A DNA stretch of 64,000 nt from NCBI RefSeq assembly GCF_017163755.1, contig NZ_JAFIWC010000016.1:62001-126000 (forward strand), read 5' to 3'. The position numbers and the translations under genes were made by a program. The notes beneath the pieces were generated by a model. That model had not been told where the DNA came from. It was given only the letters and a program-made list of their open reading frames with translations, and did no database searches. This document shows, piece after piece, positions 21,611-30,376 of this stretch (positions are counted from its first letter, which is position 1; each line of letters opens with the position of its first letter). This stretch comes from Xanthomonas sp. (GTDB lineage: Bacteria > Pseudomonadota > Gammaproteobacteria > Xanthomonadales > Xanthomonadaceae).

Positions 21611-23500
21611 TCAGTTGCCTGCCGATGGCGGCAGCTGCGCCGGCGGCACGCGCAGCCGCATGCCCGCATCGGCGCGGTCGAGTTCGCGCAGGCGCTCGCC
21701 GAGCGCGGCCAGGTTCGCGTCGATATGCTGCAGCTCCGCGCGCAGCGCCGGCGGCAACAACGCCCGCAGCTGCGCTTCCAGCGCGGCGCTGTCGGCGCGC
21801 AGCGCTTCGACCCGCGCCTGCCCTTGCCGCTCCACCCACGCGCGCTCGGCGGCCTGCGGCAAGCCGTAGCCGGGCCGGTCCCGCAGCAGCGTCGCCGGAC
21901 GGCTCAGCGTGCCCTGCTGTTGCAGGATGGCGCGCAGCGCGCGCTCGGTTTCGCCCGGCCCCGGCGCCTCGCCGCGCGCAGCGTCGCCACCATCCAGGTA
22001 GCGCCGCTTCAGCGCGTCGCGCCCGCGCTGCTCTTCGCGCCGCTTGGCCGCGTTCTCCAGCAGCAGCAAGGCCGCGCTGGCGCGCAGGTCGCCGGCGGCC
22101 ATCCACGGCGCGCGCCGCGCCGGCGGCAGGTCCAGCCAGTCCTCCACGCGCGCGGCCGGCAACGGCAGCTGCTGCCGCGCGACCTCGAACATCGCCTGGT
22201 AGTGGGCGCTCAGCGAGGCGAAATAGTAGCCCTGGCGCGCCGCGGCCGCGGCGTCGTCCAGCACCGACGCGTCGGCGACGCCGGCGCGCTCGAGGCGGCG
22301 CAGCACGCCGGTCGGGGTGATGCCGCCCAGGCGTGCCGACGCCAGCCGCGGCACGCCGTCGTGCAGCAGCTTGTAGGTCTCCACCGCGCAATTGTTGCCG
22401 AGGAAGTAGTAGCGGCCGTCGTAGTTCCAGTGCAACTGCGCGGCGCGCTCGAGCAGGCTCGCGATCTCGCCGCGTCGCAGCCGCAGCGGGATCGAGCGCA
22501 GGCCGCGCAGCTGCACCTTGGTGTAGTCGTCCACCACCTGCTGCAGCGGTAGCACGAACAATCGCGACGGGTACGCGCCGACCAGCCCGCGCACGCTGGA
22601 GATCTGCACGTCGTCGACGAAGGCGCGGAACGACAGCACGCGGTGGTAGGCCAGGTCCAGCCGGCAGTCCGGTCCTGGCGCGCGCCCCGGCGCGCAGACC
22701 ACCAGCCGCAGCATGCTGTGGCCCCAGCGGCTCATCGCCTGCGCGTTGCCTTCGGCCAGCAGGTAATCCACCGCGTAGACCCGCGCCGGGTCCAGCTGCA
22801 GCAAGGCGGCCTCGCCGGCCTGCGGATCCTGCAGGTAGGCCAGGCCCGGCGCGCACTCCACGCGCGGCGGCGACCACTGCAGGCGCTGCGAGAAATAGCG
22901 ATACAGCGCCGGACGGCGGCACGCGTAGTCCGCATCGAGTGCGAAATGCTCCAGGTTCACCGCGACGAATTCCACCGGCGAGGTCAGTTCGTAGCGGTCC
23001 GGACTGCGATCGGTGAAGGCGTTGCGCCCATTGCGCAACCCCAGCCGCAGCGGGCTCACCTGCCAGCCGGCCAGGTCCAGCAGGCGCGGATCGGACGACA
23101 TCCGGCCCTGCGCGGAGCGGTCGTAGAAATGCGCCAGTTCGTGGATCAGCGCCGACAGCGCGGGGTCCGCGGCGGGCGACGCCTCCGCCGCCGCCGGACC
23201 CGCCATCCATTCGCGCAGCAGGCGCTTGTTCAGCAGCAGCCGCCGCGCCCGCGCCCGCCCGTGCACCTGTGCCGGCAGGTCGTCGCGCCATTGCACCGGC
23301 AACGTGCGGTCGATCGCCCCGCTCCACGCCGGCGGCAGGCGCTGCAGGCCGCGGGCGAGCAGGCGCGCGCTGGCCTCGGTCTCGGCCGGGCTCAGCCCGT
23401 CCGCGTCGGTGCGCAACTGCAGCGCCGCCTGCGCCGGCAGCGCGCACAGCAGCAGCGCCGCGGCCAGCCACCGCGCCGGCGGCGGCCGGCGCGGCCTCAC
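21611..23500 (-). CDS. Exported DUF4105-type protein with HExxH motif
   Basis: 629 aa from GTG overlapping the stop of the preceding small gene (GTGA). Signal peptide RWLAAALLLCALPAQAALQL. The mature protein has a zinc-peptidase-like HELAHFYDRSAQGRM near 133, then a long domain with SRWGHSMLRLVVCAPG, GGITPTGVLRRLERAG and FLGNNCAVETYKLLHDGVP, which fit the DUF4105 pattern (an NlpC/P60-like Cys-His arrangement in which GHSMLR supplies His and NNCA supplies Cys). The C-terminus is Gln/Arg-rich and helical. The function is unknown; a periplasmic or outer-membrane hydrolase is a reasonable guess. Pseudomonas has the same DUF2388-DUF4105 pairing. Confidence 0.82.
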   Translation of the reverse strand: MRPRRPPPARWLAAALLLCALPAQAALQLRTDADGLSPAETEASARLLARGLQRLPPAWSGAIDRTLPVQWRDDLPAQVHGRARARRLLLNKRLLREWMAGPAAAEASPAADPALSALIHELAHFYDRSAQGRMSSDPRLLDLAGWQVSPLRLGLRNGRNAFTDRSPDRYELTSPVEFVAVNLEHFALDADYACRRPALYRYFSQRLQWSPPRVECAPGLAYLQDPQAGEAALLQLDPARVYAVDYLLAEGNAQAMSRWGHSMLRLVVCAPGRAPGPDCRLDLAYHRVLSFRAFVDDVQISSVRGLVGAYPSRLFVLPLQQVVDDYTKVQLRGLRSIPLRLRRGEIASLLERAAQLHWNYDGRYYFLGNNCAVETYKLLHDGVPRLASARLGGITPTGVLRRLERAGVADASVLDDAAAAARQGYYFASLSAHYQAMFEVARQQLPLPAARVEDWLDLPPARRAPWMAAGDLRASAALLLLENAAKRREEQRGRDALKRRYLDGGDAARGEAPGPGETERALRAILQQQGTLSRPATLLRDRPGYGLPQAAERAWVERQGQARVEALRADSAALEAQLRALLPPALRAELQHIDANLAALGERLRELDRADAGMRLRVPPAQLPPSAGN

Positions 23501-23796
23501 CGGGTCAGGATGGCCTGCGCCAGTTGCAGGTCGCTGGCCTGGCGCGCGCCCGGGTCGCGCTCGCGCAGCACGCGCAGCGCCGCTTCCAGCTGCGCGCCGC
23601 GGATGCGGCCTGCGCTGGCGACGAAGCTCGCCGCATCGTCGCGCGCCTGCAGCACCACCTTGTCGTCGCCGGAGCTGCTGCCCGAGCTGCCCGCCGACGA
23701 GGCGCCGGCAGAAGTGCCGGCAAAGCTCGAGGCCTGCGCCAGCGCCGGCACCGACAGGCTCAACAGCAGCGCGCAAGCCAAGGTCATTCTGTTCAT
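23497..23796 (-). CDS. DUF2388-type small exported protein
   Basis: 99 aa. MNRMTLACALLLSLSVPALAQ is a signal peptide with ALA cleavage; then a Ser/Ala/Gly linker; then KVVLQARDDAASFVASAGRIRGAQLEAALRVLRE and ASDLQLAQAIL, the DUF2388 signature. The ATG at 23794-23796 has a GGAG site 9 nt upstream; an earlier in-frame ATG gives an implausible longer leader. Its stop overlaps the DUF4105 gene start, so both are made together. The role is unknown. Confidence 0.85.
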   Translation of the reverse strand: MNRMTLACALLLSLSVPALAQASSFAGTSAGASSAGSSGSSSGDDKVVLQARDDAASFVASAGRIRGAQLEAALRVLRERDPGARQASDLQLAQAILTR

Positions 23797-23934
23797 CGAG
23801 TACGACTCCAAACGAAGATGGGGAAGATGCCTGGCGCTGATGCCGGACCGCGCTAGCGTAGCCGCACGCCGCCAGGCAGGGCTGAACGCATGCCCACGCG
23901 TACCGCGCGGACCGGCCGGATCAGGAACCGGGAA

Positions 23935-25323
23935 TCACGGATCGAACAGCTTGCCCGGGTTGAGCAGGCCGTTGGGATCGAACACGCGCTTGACCGCGCG
24001 CATCAGCGCGATCTCCTCCTCGCTGCGGGTGCTGCCCAGGTACGGCTTCTTGACCAGGCCGATGCCGTGCTCGGCGGAGATGCTGCCGCCGTGGCGCGCC
24101 AGCGCCTGCGCCAGCAGCTTGGTCACCTGCTCGCACTGGGCGAGGAATTCGGCGTCGGCGGTGGCGTCGGGCTTGAGCACGTTGATGTGCAGGTTGCCGT
24201 CGCCGATATGCCCGAACCAGACCACGTCGAACTGCGGATAGGCCTGGCCGAGCAGCGCCTGGGTTTCGGCCAGGAACGCCGGCATCGCCGAGATCCGCAC
24301 CGACACGTCGTTCTTGTACGGCTTGTAGCGCGCCACGGCCTCGGTGATGCCCTCGCGCAGCCGCCACAGCTGCGCGGCCTGCGCGTCGCTCTGGCTGATC
24401 ACCCCGTCGCTGACCCAGCCCTGCTCCAGGCAGTGCTCGAACGCCGCCATCGCCGCCGCCTCGCGCGCCTCGTCGCCGGCGGCGAACTCGGTGACCACGT
24501 AGTACGGATGCACCTGGTCGAACGGTTCCTGCGCGCCGTGCGCCAGCACGTGCTCGAGCGCGCGGTCGGTGAAGAACTCGAACGCCTCCAGCTGCAGCCG
24601 CGCGCGGAACGCGTCGAACACCTGCATCAACACGTCGAACGACGGCAGCGCCAGCAGCATCACGTTGCTCGGCGGCGGCGGATCGGTCAGCCGCAGCGTG
24701 GCCTCGACCACGATGCCGAGGGTGCCTTCCGAGCCGATCAGCAGCTGGCGGAAATCGTAGCCGCTGGAATTCTTGATCAGCCCGCGGTTGAGCTCCAGCA
24801 GCTCGCCGCTGCCGGTCACCACCTTGAGCCCGGCGATCCACTCGCGGGTGTTGCCGTAGCGGATCACGCGGATGCCGCCGGCATTGGTGGCGATGTTGCC
24901 GCCGATCGAGCACGAACCGCGCGCGGCGAAATCCACCGGGTAGACCAGGCCATGCTCGCGCGCGGCGTTGTGCACCGCCTCCAGCGGCATGCCGGCCTGC
25001 ACGGTCAGGGCGCGGTCCACCGGGTCGAAGGCCAGCGGCTTGTTCATCCGTTCCAGGCTCAGCACCAGTTCGCCGTGCGCGGCCACCGCGCCGCCGGACA
25101 GGCCGGTGCGCCCGCCGGACGGCACCAGCGCCACCGCGCATTCGTTGGCCCAGCGCACCACCGCCTGCACCTGCTGCACCGTCGCCGGCAACGCGATCGC
25201 CAGCGGCGCCGGGGTCCAGCGCCGGGTCCAGTCGCGGCCGTAGTGTTCCAGGTCGGCGGGATCGGTCTTCAGCCGCAGGTCGGGAACGGCGTGCAGCAAG
25301 GCATCCAGGCGCGGATCGGTCAT
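23935..25323 (-). CDS. FAD-linked D-2-hydroxyglutarate dehydrogenase (D-lactate dehydrogenase/GlcD family)
   Basis: 462 aa. PCMH-type FAD domain: VPSGGRTGLSGGAVAAHGEL (~66-85), GSCSIGGNIATNAGGIRVIRYGN (~135-157) and NSSGYDFRQLLIGSEGTLGIV. The cap and C-terminal segments include WFGHIGDGNLHINVLKP (~370) and SAEHGIGLVKKPYLG with the metal-site His and Glu. The family oxidises D-2-hydroxy acids. It is divergent from serA, and in Pseudomonas a serA-linked enzyme of this family removes the D-2-hydroxyglutarate that SerA makes by reducing 2-oxoglutarate. That context favours this substrate over lactate. The ATG at 25321-25323 (MTDPRLDAL) was chosen; 5' in-frame codons are repeat-derived. Confidence 0.88.
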   Translation of the reverse strand: MTDPRLDALLHAVPDLRLKTDPADLEHYGRDWTRRWTPAPLAIALPATVQQVQAVVRWANECAVALVPSGGRTGLSGGAVAAHGELVLSLERMNKPLAFDPVDRALTVQAGMPLEAVHNAAREHGLVYPVDFAARGSCSIGGNIATNAGGIRVIRYGNTREWIAGLKVVTGSGELLELNRGLIKNSSGYDFRQLLIGSEGTLGIVVEATLRLTDPPPPSNVMLLALPSFDVLMQVFDAFRARLQLEAFEFFTDRALEHVLAHGAQEPFDQVHPYYVVTEFAAGDEAREAAAMAAFEHCLEQGWVSDGVISQSDAQAAQLWRLREGITEAVARYKPYKNDVSVRISAMPAFLAETQALLGQAYPQFDVVWFGHIGDGNLHINVLKPDATADAEFLAQCEQVTKLLAQALARHGGSISAEHGIGLVKKPYLGSTRSEEEIALMRAVKRVFDPNGLLNPGKLFDP

Positions 25324-25660
25324 GGGGGTTGAAGAGGTCGGCGAAGGCAAGCATTCAAGCGTGCCAGCGTTGCGCGATGGCGTCCAGTTGGGGGTGGGGC
25401 CGGGACTCGGGACTGGGGACTCGGGACTCGGCAAAGCCAAAAGCTCACGTGCATGAAGCAAGGCGACTCCATCAGATGCACGACCCCCACCGAGTCCCGA
25501 GTCCCCAGTCCCCAGTCCCGCGTCCCGAGTCCCGCATAGGTGCAACTGAAACCTTTGCCGGCATTGCGTTTTTCCGGTCCCGGCATCCTATTGCGGCGCA
25601 CCAAAGCGCGGGCGCATCTGGCATAGTGACCGACCCTTTCGCCACCGCCGCGCTGCCGCA
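25324..25660. repeat. Divergent serA promoter region with inverted heptamer arrays
   Basis: This 337-nt stretch holds two facing GGGACTC arrays: 25400-25431 (CCGGGACTCGGGACTGGGGA and on) and 25491-25535 (its complement, longer and slightly degenerate), separated by ~59 nt. The pair can form a long stem. The remaining ~125 nt before serA must contain its promoter; no clear -35/-10 was identified. No gene is supported. Confidence 0.82.
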
Positions 25661-26902
25661 ATGTCGCCCAAGAAGACCTCGTTTCCGAAGCAGGATATCC
25701 GCGTGCTGTTGCTCGAAGGCATCAGCCAGACCGCCGTCGACGTGTTCCGCGCCGCCGGCTATTCGCAGATCGAACTGCATGCCAAGTCGTTGCCGGAAGA
25801 CGAACTGAAGGCGCGCATCGCCGATGCGCACATCGTCGGCATCCGCTCGCGCACGCACCTGAGCGCGGACGTGCTGGCGCACGCCAAGCGGCTGATGGCG
25901 GTGGGCTGCTTCTGCATCGGCACCAACCAGGTCGACCTGGACGCGGCCGAGCTGGCCGGCATCCCGGTGTTCAACGCGCCCTACTCCAATACCCGCAGCG
26001 TCGCCGAACTGGTGATCGCCGAGGCGATCCTGCTGATGCGCGGCATCCCGCAGAAGAACGCCGAGTGCCACCGCGGCGGCTGGTCGAAGTCGGCCGCCGG
26101 CAGCCACGAGACCCGCGGCAAGACGCTGGGCATCGTCGGCTACGGCCACATCGGCACCCAGGTCGGCGTGCTGGCCGAGTCGCTGGGCATGCAGGTGATC
26201 TTCCACGACATCGAAGCCAAGCTGTCGCTGGGCAACGCGCGCGCGGCGCTGGACCTGAACGACCTGCTGGCGCGCTCGGACGTGGTCACGCTGCACGTGC
26301 CGGAGACCGCGGCCACGCAGAACATGATCGGCGCCGAGCAGATCGCCGCAATGCGCCGCGGCGCGCACCTGATCAACGCCTCGCGCGGCACCGTGATCGA
26401 CATCGACGCGCTGGACGCGGCGCTGACCTCCGGCCAGATCGGCGGCGCGGCGGTGGACGTGTTCCCGGTCGAGCCCAAGGGCAACGGCGACGCGTTCGAG
26501 TCGCCGCTGACCGCGCACGACAACGTGATCCTGACCCCGCACGTGGGCGGCAGCACGCTCGAAGCGCAGGACAACATCGGCGTGGAGGTGGCGGCCAAGC
26601 TGGTGCGCTACAGCGACAACGGCAGCACCCTGACCGCGGTCAACTTCCCCGAGGTGACCCTGCCCGAGCACGCCGAGAGCCTGCGCCTGCTGCATATCCA
26701 CCGCAACGTGCCGGGCGTGCTGTCGCAGATTAACGAGCTGTTCTCGCGCCACAACGTCAACATCGACGGCCAGTTCCTGCGCACCGACCCCAAGGTCGGC
26801 TACGTGGTGATCGACGTCGGCGCCACCGAGGCCCAGGCCGCGGCGCTGCGCGAAGAACTGGCGCAGGTGCCAGGCACCTTGCGCACGCGCATCCTCTACT
26901 GA
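25661..26902 (+). CDS. serA: D-3-phosphoglycerate dehydrogenase
   Basis: 413 aa, E. coli-type SerA with one ACT domain. First step of serine synthesis; it can also reduce 2-oxoglutarate to D-2-hydroxyglutarate. Substrate/NAD domain: GIRSRTHLSADVLAHA (~60), the NAD motif GIVGYGHIGTQVG (~153-165), NASRGTVIDIDALDAAL with catalytic Arg (~240), Glu in PVEP (~269) and His in LTPHVGGSTLEAQ (~293). The ACT domain (~342-413, LLHIHRNVPGVLSQINELF) is the serine-feedback site. A large tandem repeat array follows 35 nt downstream. Confidence 0.97.
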   Translation: MSPKKTSFPKQDIRVLLLEGISQTAVDVFRAAGYSQIELHAKSLPEDELKARIADAHIVGIRSRTHLSADVLAHAKRLMAVGCFCIGTNQVDLDAAELAGIPVFNAPYSNTRSVAELVIAEAILLMRGIPQKNAECHRGGWSKSAAGSHETRGKTLGIVGYGHIGTQVGVLAESLGMQVIFHDIEAKLSLGNARAALDLNDLLARSDVVTLHVPETAATQNMIGAEQIAAMRRGAHLINASRGTVIDIDALDAALTSGQIGGAAVDVFPVEPKGNGDAFESPLTAHDNVILTPHVGGSTLEAQDNIGVEVAAKLVRYSDNGSTLTAVNFPEVTLPEHAESLRLLHIHRNVPGVLSQINELFSRHNVNIDGQFLRTDPKVGYVVIDVGATEAQAAALREELAQVPGTLRTRILY

Positions 26903-26936
26903 TCGCACCGCCCCTCCCCACCGGAGACGGCGCCTC

Positions 26937-28107
26937 CTTCTCCCACCGGGAGAAGGTGCCCCGCAGGGGCGGATGAGGGTACGGCGCAGCCTCGCGCAGC
27001 CGAACATCGCGTGAGCGGATGAAGGCTAAGGCGAAGCGTTGTGCGCTAGAACTTTGAGGTGCGAACGAGCGTACGGGCGATGCCTGGTGCGGTCGAACAT
27101 CGCGAGAGCTTCGCCCGACCCTCACCCCAACCCCTCTCCCGGAGGGAGAGGGGCTTGTTGCTTCGCCCGATTGGGCAGATCGTGGCCCTGCGGACGCGGA
27201 GTCTCTACCGAGCGGAGCCATCCTTCTCCCAGCGGAGCGCCGCCCTTCTCCCACCGGGAGAAGGTGCCCCGCAGAGGCGGATGAGGGTACGGGCGAAGCC
27301 TCGCGCAGCCGAACATCGCTGAGCGGATGAAGGCTCGAGCGAAGCCTTGTGCGCTAGAACTTTGCAGCGCGAACGAGCGTACGAGCGATGCCGGGTGCGG
27401 TCGAACATCGCGAGAGCTTCGCCCCGACCCTCACCCCAACCCCTCTCCCGGAGGGAGAGGGGCTTGTTGCTTTGACCGTTTGGGCAGATCGTGGCCTTGC
27501 GGACGCGGAGTCTCTACCGAGCGGAGCCCCCAGTCCTCCTTCTTCCAGCGGAGCGCCCCCCTTCTCCCACCGGGAGAAGATGCCCCGCAGGGGCGGATGA
27601 GGGTACGGGCGCAGCCTCGTGCAGCCGAACATCGCGTGAGCGGATGAAGGCTAAGGCGAAGCGTTGTGCGCTAGAACTTTGCGGTGCGAACGAGCGTACG
27701 GGCGATGCCTGGTGCGGTCGAACATCGCGAGAGCTTCGCCCCGGCCCTCACCCCAACCCCTCTCCCGGAGGGAGAGGGGCTTGTTGCTTCGCCCGATTGG
27801 GCAGATCGTGGCCTTGCGGACGCGGAGTCTCTACCGAGCGGAGCCCCCAGTGCTCCTTCTTCCAGCGGAGCACCCCCTTCTCCCACCGGGAGAAGGTGCC
27901 CCGCAGGGGCGGATGAGGGTACGGGCGAAGCCTCGTGCAGCCGAACATCGCGTGAGCGGATGAGGGTACAGGCGCAGCCTCATCCGAGCATCGAGTGAGC
28001 GGTGGAGGGTACGGGCGAAACCGCGTGCCTTCGAACAGCGCACAGGCTTCGCCCGACCCTCACCCCGCCCCCTCTCCCGGGACGAGAGCAGCTTGTTGCT
28101 TCGCCCA
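26937..28107. repeat. Tandem array of ~308-316-bp repeats downstream of serA
   Basis: Units start with the hairpin CTTCTCCCACCGGGAGAAG at 26937, 27245, 27561 and 27877, giving periods of 308, 316 and 316 nt. The fourth unit is shortened and diverged and ends near 28107. Each full unit also holds a GAACATCGCGAGAGCTTCGC segment and a second hairpin CCCCTCTCCCGGAGGGAGAG (e.g. from 27134). Apparent reading frames are present in every unit but have no protein-like signature and shift with unit length. The end of the array encodes the C-terminus of the Nudix gene. It lies between two convergent genes. Confidence 0.92.
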
Positions 28108-28632
28108 TTTGCTTGCCATGCGCCGCAGGGAGGGATCCAGCTCCGGCTCGGCCAGCAGTTCGGCGACCGGGCGCCAGGCCAGCGCCAGCGACTCCTCGCT
28201 GACCGCGAAAGTCTCGTCGGCACCGGCCAGCACCACGTAGCGCGCGTCGTAATGCCAGTGGCCGGGCACGTCCTTGCGCTCGGGGATCCAGTGCCGGTCC
28301 AGGTCGAAGATCTCGCCGTCGCGCAGCGCCAGGCTGCTCAGTCCCGACTCCTCCTGCGCCTCCTTCAGCGCCACCTGCGCCAGGTCGCGCTCGCCGTCGG
28401 CGTGCCCGCCCAGCTGCAGCCAGCGGCCGAGCTTGCGATGGTGGGTCAGCAGCACGCGCTCGCCGCCGCCCCCGACCAGCCACGCCGAACCGGTGAAATG
28501 GCCTTCCAGGCGCCCGCGCACGAACGGATCGGCGGCGTCATCGAGCAGTTCGATGAATTGCGTCGCCACTTCCGCTTCCTCGGGCCAATGTGTGCGATAA
28601 GCAAGCAACTGCTGCCGCAAGTTCGAATTCAC
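28060..28632 (-). CDS. Nudix hydrolase
   Basis: 190 aa from the GTG at 28630-28632 (a GTG one codon earlier, 7 nt from AGGA, is equally possible). The Nudix box runs GGHADGERDLAQVALKEAQE then ESGL (~75-98), with the metal-binding EAQEE and Lys replacing the usual Arg of RE. Flanking FTGSAWLVGGGGERVLLTHH and WIPERKDVPGHWHYDARYV resemble Nudix proteins acting on nucleoside diphosphate derivatives. The final ~15 residues (QQAALVPGEGAG) and the stop come from the adjacent tandem repeat, so the native C-terminus was probably replaced. The substrate is unknown. Confidence 0.88.
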   Translation of the reverse strand: MNSNLRQQLLAYRTHWPEEAEVATQFIELLDDAADPFVRGRLEGHFTGSAWLVGGGGERVLLTHHRKLGRWLQLGGHADGERDLAQVALKEAQEESGLSSLALRDGEIFDLDRHWIPERKDVPGHWHYDARYVVLAGADETFAVSEESLALAWRPVAELLAEPELDPSLRRMASKWAKQQAALVPGEGAG

Positions 28633-28725
28633 CACTGCCGGTTCCTGCGAACGCCCCTGCGGGCGGGCGCGCATTATCGCCGGTCATGCTGCGCCCGCGC
28701 TTGTGGCGACCGGCCGGCTTTGGCA

Positions 28726-28741
28726 TGGTACGACGCTTGCA
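28726..28741 (+). promoter_or_regulatory. Sigma-54-type -24/-12 promoter
   Basis: TGGTACGACGCTTGCA matches the RpoN consensus TGGCACGNNNNTTGCA at every defined position except one (T for C). It lies 71 nt before the permease ATG on the right strand, with a ~60-nt leader, and implies nitrogen or enhancer-protein control. Confidence 0.7.
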
Positions 28742-28811
28742 CGGCCCGCTGCGGGCCTTGCGCACCATCTTGCCGGGGCGACTCCGCCCCGACAGCCAGG
28801 GGATGCACCGA

Positions 28812-30290
28812 ATGCTGAAGTCTCTGTTGAGGGTCAAACCGATCGAGCCGACCGCGCACGTGGACGCCGGCGAGCCGGTGGAAGGCAGCCTGCAGGGCGA
28901 GCCCACGCTCAGACGCACGCTCACGGCCAAGCACCTCATCATGCTCGGCATCGGCGCGGTGATCGGCGCCGGCATCTTCGTGCTGACCGGCCAGGCCGCG
29001 GCCAACCACGCCGGTCCGGCGGTGATGCTGTCGTTCGTGTTCGCCGGCTTCGCCTGCGCGCTGGCCGGCCTGTGCTATGCCGAGTTCGCGGCGATGATGC
29101 CGGTCTCCGGCAGCGCCTACTCCTACTCCTACGCCACCCTGGGCGAAGGCATGGCCTGGTTCATCGGTTGGTGCCTGGTGCTGGAATACCTGTTCGCCTC
29201 GGCCTCGGTCGCGGTGGGCTGGTCGGCGTACCTGATCAGCTTCATCACCACCACCTTGCACATGCCCTTCCCCGACGCGCTCAGCGCGGCGCCGATCGCA
29301 TGGACCGGGCACGAGTTCGTGTCCTCCGGCAAGATGTTCAACCTGCCGGCGGTGCTGATCGTGGCGGCGGTGTCGGGCCTGCTGTACGTGGGCGTGACCC
29401 AGTCGGCGTTCGTCAATGCGATCATCGTGGCGATCAAGGTCACCGTGATCTGCCTGTTCATCGGCTTCGGCGCCGCGCACCTGGATCCGGCCAACTGGAC
29501 CCCGTTCATCCCGGAGAACACCGGCGTGTCCGGCGAGTTCGGCTGGAGCGGCGTGTTCCGCGCGGCGACCATCGTGTTCTTCGCCTACATCGGCTTCGAT
29601 GCGGTCTCCACCGCTGCCGGCGAGACCAAGGACCCGCAGCGCAACATGCCGATCGGCCTGCTCGGCTCGCTGGCGGTGTGCACCATCGTCTACATCATCG
29701 TCTGCGCGGTGCTGACCGGGATGATGCCGTACCACCTGCTGGGCACCGACAAGCCGGTGGCCACCGCGCTGGAGCCCTACCCGACCCTGGCCTGGCTGAA
29801 GACGGCGGTGGAGATCGGCGCGATCGCCGGCCTGTCCTCGGTGGTGCTGGTGATGATGATGGGCCAGACCCGCATCGCCTACACCATTTCCCGCGACGGC
29901 CTGCTGCCGAAGATCTTCGGCAAGGTCCACAGCCGCTTCCGCACCCCGTACTGGAGCACGGTCGTGGTCGGCGCCGTCGCCGCCGCGCTGGCCGGCCTGG
30001 TGCCGCTGAACGTGCTCGGCGAACTGGTCTCGATGGGCACCCTGCTGGCCTTCGCCACGGTCTGCGTCGGCGTGCTGATCCTGCGCTACACCCGCCCGGA
30101 ACTGCCGCGTCCGTTCCGCGTGCCGCTGGTGTGGCTGATCTGCCCGGCTGGCGCGCTGGCGTGCCTGTTCCTGTTCTATCAGGCGTTCGTGGTGCATTGG
30201 CACCTGTTCGTCGCCTGGACGCTGCTGGGCCTGTGCATCTACTTCGGCTACGGCATCCGCCACAGCAAGCTGAACAACCCCTCCGCCTGA
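28812..30290 (+). CDS. APC-family amino-acid permease (paralog 1)
   Basis: 492 aa, about 12-14 membrane helices. Helix 1 carries GIGAVIGAGIFVLTGQAAANH (~45-65), the broken-helix motif of APC transporters. Later parts are GLCYAEFAAMMPVSGSAYSYSYA (~90), IVFFAYIGFDAVSTAAGE (~265) and GLSSVVLVMMMGQTR. The pattern fits the cationic/branched amino-acid (CAT/YfnA-like) branch; the substrate is undetermined. The ATG at 28812 (MLKSLLRVK) has AGGGG about 9 nt upstream. A sigma-54-type promoter lies just upstream. The next gene is its close paralog, 86 nt away. Confidence 0.92.
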   Translation: MLKSLLRVKPIEPTAHVDAGEPVEGSLQGEPTLRRTLTAKHLIMLGIGAVIGAGIFVLTGQAAANHAGPAVMLSFVFAGFACALAGLCYAEFAAMMPVSGSAYSYSYATLGEGMAWFIGWCLVLEYLFASASVAVGWSAYLISFITTTLHMPFPDALSAAPIAWTGHEFVSSGKMFNLPAVLIVAAVSGLLYVGVTQSAFVNAIIVAIKVTVICLFIGFGAAHLDPANWTPFIPENTGVSGEFGWSGVFRAATIVFFAYIGFDAVSTAAGETKDPQRNMPIGLLGSLAVCTIVYIIVCAVLTGMMPYHLLGTDKPVATALEPYPTLAWLKTAVEIGAIAGLSSVVLVMMMGQTRIAYTISRDGLLPKIFGKVHSRFRTPYWSTVVVGAVAAALAGLVPLNVLGELVSMGTLLAFATVCVGVLILRYTRPELPRPFRVPLVWLICPAGALACLFLFYQAFVVHWHLFVAWTLLGLCIYFGYGIRHSKLNNPSA

Positions 30291-30376
30291 GTACCGCCGG
30301 GCCGGCCAAGCGCCGGCCCGGTCGTTTCCGGTACCGCGCGCGCGATGCCGCGCCAACGAAGAAGACCACCAAGACC

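Noticed and set aside
26957-27998. Series of ~70-140-codon frames in the 27-kb repeats
   Set aside because: They recur with the repeat unit on both strands, shift with unit length and lack ribosome sites.
26937-28050. CRISPR-like array
   Set aside because: Repeat units are ~310 bp, nearly identical and contiguous with no unique spacers, and there are no cas genes.
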